From Antrodiella citrinella (taxonomy: Eukaryota > Basidiomycota > Agaricomycetes > Polyporales > Steccherinaceae), in contig SGPM01000388.1 of NCBI GenBank assembly GCA_004802725.1, positions 1 to 23,836 of the forward strand: a stretch of DNA of 23,836 nucleotides. The letters run 5' to 3'. Position numbers and translations under genes: made by a program. This document shows positions 20,799 to 23,836 of this stretch, piece by piece. The notes under the pieces are model-generated. The model did no database searches. It saw only the letters and a program-made list of their open reading frames with translations, and had not been told where the DNA came from. Each line of letters opens with the position of its first letter. The stretch's first letter is position 1.

Positions 20799-22731
20799 TT
20801 AGACGGTCAAAGGTGTCTTCGCCATCAACGCTAACAGCTCGTATCCGATGTTTGCAGCTGCAATTTGTGTGATCTCGTCTGAGTGAAAAGGTGAATACAT
20901 CTTGCTTGAGATATGAACGACTTGACCTTACCTTGGGTATCGTAAGCAGGCGCAACTTCGACGATATCTGCACCGACGATCTTGAGGCCGACCAAACCGT
21001 GCAAGATCTTCTTGATTTCCTTTATATCCACGTTCATCAGCGCAATGCATCACAAAATAGCCCATCGATACATACTCTAGTAGAAAAGCCACCTATCTCG
21101 GGACTAAGGGGAGTCAATTTCACTGTATGAACCATGTACGGACCATCACTCACGTTCCGGTTCTGCGAAGAGCGATTATTAGCATGGTACAACACAGAAT
21201 AGACGAAGTGACAACTCACGCAGGTGCAAACGCTGGGTCAAGAACGTCAATATCCAAAGAGACTGACCGTGCGGCGCCACAAATCAGTAAGGGAACTTGG
21301 GAAGTATTCTCGGAGGCACGCACTGTAAACAGGGTTGTCTCCGACAGTCTCTCGGATCAACTTGACGATGCCTCGCCAGCCAATCTCTTCGACATCCTCA
21401 GCGTGCGATATCACAAAGCCGACGTCGTGGTCGTCGGTGTAGTCTTCCCAGCTGTGGATTGCGTTGCGGATGCCGACGTGCTTCAGATATCCGTTAGGAT
21501 GACTCACCACCTATTCCGAAAGTAGAAGCACTCACGATGTTGGCGTTGTCGGGAGCCAGCAGGCCTTCATGGTACGCGTAGTAGAAGTAGCTACCATGCG
21601 AGACAGGGATCTCTTCGTCAGGCAACCATGGGCCGCCGTCCTTCATCGGAAAGGTCAGCACGACTTGAACAAGCTTGTGCCGGTCAGCATACCTGAGGTT
21701 TGGGCTTCCATGTATCTATACAGAGCCATGAGTGAGAGGACAATGAGCTACGAGGACCTGCACATACCCAAGTGACTGTCGAAGTGAATGACACTGGCAA
21801 ATATGCATTATCTTAGCATTCACGTGAGACTGGAACATGCATGAAACTCACCTAATGGGTCCGTATACACCTGCAACTCCGCGCAGAAGTGGCAAAGTGA
21901 TCGTGTGATCACCTCCCTACATTCACGACCGGGCGTTCAGTATGCATGCAAGTGTCAGGAGTAATCGAATGAAAGTACGCACAAGAGTCAAAACCCGCGG
22001 ATGGTACTTCTGATCCTTCGCCAAACTCGTCCCGGCGAACGAACGCAAGCTCGTCCGATTCAGCAGCGCGGCGTTCGCGATCTCCAACTGCCGGAGGGCG
22101 ACCTTGTTATCCGTCCATACCATGGCTGTTCGAATTCCAGATGTCAACACATGAGTCCACATGGCGTGAGATGGGGATACGCACGAACATCTCCGCAATC
22201 AACTGTGGTGATATTGTCACTGAGTTTGATGTTCAACGGAACGTTGATCCTGTCCACACTTAGACGGCGCGAGCCTTGTCGGATCCCGTTGGGACCAAAG
22301 CGGGCACTGCAAGCCACACCTCACTGACCCAGCACGTGACGAAGGATAGAAAAGCGCTCACCCTGGCCTATAACTCGTTGTCGTATCGAACGGCGCGCCT
22401 AGAACCATGAATGCATGAACCCCTTCAGCCAAAGTCACGTAGAATGAGCAGATGACTCATGCTCACCAAGCACCGCCACATCATACGGAACACTCGCATC
22501 TTCTCCAAAGCACCGCAACGGCTGCGTCTTCGCGAACGTCGTCATTCCGTTCCATGTCGACGACGACCATGCCTGTGCAGGTCCGGACTTCTTCTCGTCA
22601 GACGAGAACAGCTGCGTGAAGTTCACTGATCCGAGGATAGAATCTGGGTACGCGACGCCACCAGTGAATGGGACTTGGTTGGCGAGGGCAACAGCTAGGA
22701 GAGAGCAGGCGACGATACCGCGGGACAGCAT
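20799..22731 (-). CDS. Secreted agmatinase-like ureohydrolase
   Basis: Fourteen exons (22731..22467, 22398..22362, 22306..22185, 22125..21983, 21916..21852, 21793..21768, 21715..21693, 21640..21536, 21480..21324, 21262..21220, 21162..21154, 21103..21076, 21019..20932, 20878..20799) give 396 aa. A signal peptide (LLAVALA, cleavage near residue 17) precedes the arginase/agmatinase fold. All four Mn-binding motifs are present: GGDHT (190-194), FDSHLD (215-220), SLDIDVLDP (316-324) and the ATGTPE region. The family hydrolyses agmatine or related guanidino compounds to urea plus an amine; the true substrate is not known. The export signal suggests action outside the cell or in the secretory pathway. 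Exon 11 is only 9 nt. Intron 13 has two in-frame acceptors, 21 nt apart; the upstream one gives the fuller family ending (DEITQIAAANIGYELLALM). Confidence 0.92.
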
Positions 22732-22786
22732 GGTCGATAGTGTGGGGTCGGCGAATTTATCATTTGTTCAGCGTGCGTGCGAGGGG

Positions 22787-22793
22787 TTTTATA
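22787..22793 (-). promoter_or_regulatory. TATA box of the agmatinase-like gene
   Basis: TATAAAA on the minus strand (context CTCTATAAAACC), 56-62 nt upstream of the ATG at 22731. The short spacing supports the chosen start, which begins a good signal peptide. Confidence 0.6.
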
Positions 22794-23009
22794 GAGGTTG
22801 CACGCTCAGATAGCGAACGCGGCGATATGGGTAAAGATAGAGACTAGTGACTTCGACCTAGATAACAACTCTATGACTCAGGTTGAGCACAGAAGCATAC
22901 AACAGCCACTCACTGGTTTTGCAACATACTTTCTTGCGAACTTTCTTAGGCTTTGACTAAGCTGGCGCCGTCAGAGCGTCCCAGTCGGCGAGTATAAACA
23001 ACGAGAAAG

Positions 23010-23836
23010 CATGTGGCAACAAGAAATCTTTTGGATCGATTGGAGATCGAACTTCTTGTTACTTAACGGCCCGGTGAACTCCGCACAATCTCTGGCCAAT
23101 GGGAAGCCTTGATTATCGACGCTAGCGACCGGATGAGTCTTGGCATTGTTTTTCAAAGGTTGTTCCTCTATTACGCACTTGATACCTCTCTGGATGGTTT
23201 TTATGCATGACTTTCGAGTCTGTGAAGATGCAAGGTAACACAATGAGTTAGTCAGAACCCTCCAGGGCCGAGGATACTGGGATCAGTATGCATGAGCGAC
23301 GACAAGGTCCAAGGAGTGACGAGTCGACCGTCGTTATGATCAGCAGTTCGTCACAGACTGCAGTTCACAGTACTGAAGTGCCGGTATGATGCTACCTTTC
23401 TGCTCTTATAAACCTAAACTTATCGTCTTGATTGTCAGGAGAAAGTTCACCTCGACCGGCACAGTGCGCAAGACGCTCAGTCTGACGGATTCACGTGTCA
23501 TCATATTGAGGTCTGGGTGGAAGTCTCTGTAGCAACCGGGAACAGGCCGACGTCCAGCACTCCACCTCGCTATCATGGCGTTGTCTTCGGACGACGAGGC
23601 TGATCCTGGCTGAAGCTGAGCACGAGTTCACGAGTTCACGAAGCTATGAATAGCTTGTTGCTGGTGGACAAACATGTATCCCCGCAAGACGCATGAGGAT
23701 ACGATGACTTCGGCATGTTTTACAACGTCTTTTCTCCGTCAGCACTCTATGGCATCGCGTCCGACTTGAGGGCGGCACATGGATTGAAACAATCGTCGGG
23801 ACCGACGCAATGCATCTGATATGGCGTTCAAGTGAG
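23010..23836 (-). repeat. Right arm of the long inverted repeat
   Basis: Reverse complement of 607 to about 1350. It reaches the last base of the window, so the true outer end is not seen. Relative to the left arm it carries one more copy of an 8-bp unit (GTGAACTC, near 23620-23640) and an extra stretch of about 35 bp near 23428-23474, and lacks short 3- and 6-bp pieces. The inner part (23243..22971, minus) is open for 90 codons without an ATG, while the equivalent left segment has stops. Pairing fades out near 23010-22988. Confidence 0.92.

Noticed and set aside
607..23836. Interpretation of the inverted repeats as ends of one giant transposon
   Set aside because: No transposase, captain recombinase or other mobility gene was seen between the arms, no target duplication can be checked, and the interval holds conserved housekeeping genes.

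Overview
The window looks like nuclear DNA from a basidiomycete fungus, probably an Agaricomycete. The genes are dense and broken by many short introns (mostly about 45-100 nt, GT..AG). Several products are typical of that class: a mushroom-type kinase-like protein, a DUF7330-like protein, and a signal-peptide agmatinase. The species cannot be named from the sequence. No rRNA, tRNA, CRISPR array or autonomous transposon was found. All exon models were built by hand from splice signals, reading phase and recalled family motifs, and none was checked by alignment.

Layout, left to right. (1) The 5' part of a secreted pepsin-like aspartic protease gene on the minus strand is cut by the left edge. 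(2) About 0.75 kb of sequence (607 to about 1350) recurs inverted at the right edge (about 23010-23836). (3) A 299-aa single-TM protein of unknown function (minus) is followed by a kinase-like gene (plus). (4) The core holds conserved housekeeping genes: a DCN1-type cullin neddylation cofactor (minus) divergent from a CIA2/MIP18 iron-sulfur targeting factor (plus), a DUF7330-like protein (minus), a flavin-dependent monooxygenase with a hydrophobic tail (plus), and RAD18 (minus), which converges on the monooxygenase with 97 bp between stops. (5) Two complete aspartic protease paralogues face each other tail to tail (16030-17588 plus, 18011-19576 minus). Their intron phases match each other, and their first exons match the edge copy. 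(6) A 14-exon secreted agmatinase/ureohydrolase (minus) lies before the right-hand inverted repeat.

The genes do not form one pathway. DCN1 (NEDD8), RAD18 (PCNA ubiquitination) and CIA2 (Fe-S delivery) are unrelated housekeeping functions that happen to be neighbours. The proteases and the agmatinase are probably secreted. I did not find a convincing new biological system. The most interesting feature is structural: a large inverted duplication whose arms lie next to a protease promoter, with further protease duplicates inside the interval. The next most interesting is a set of unusual splicing arrangements (tandem acceptors, microexons, a frame-neutral intron) that could alter catalytic motifs.
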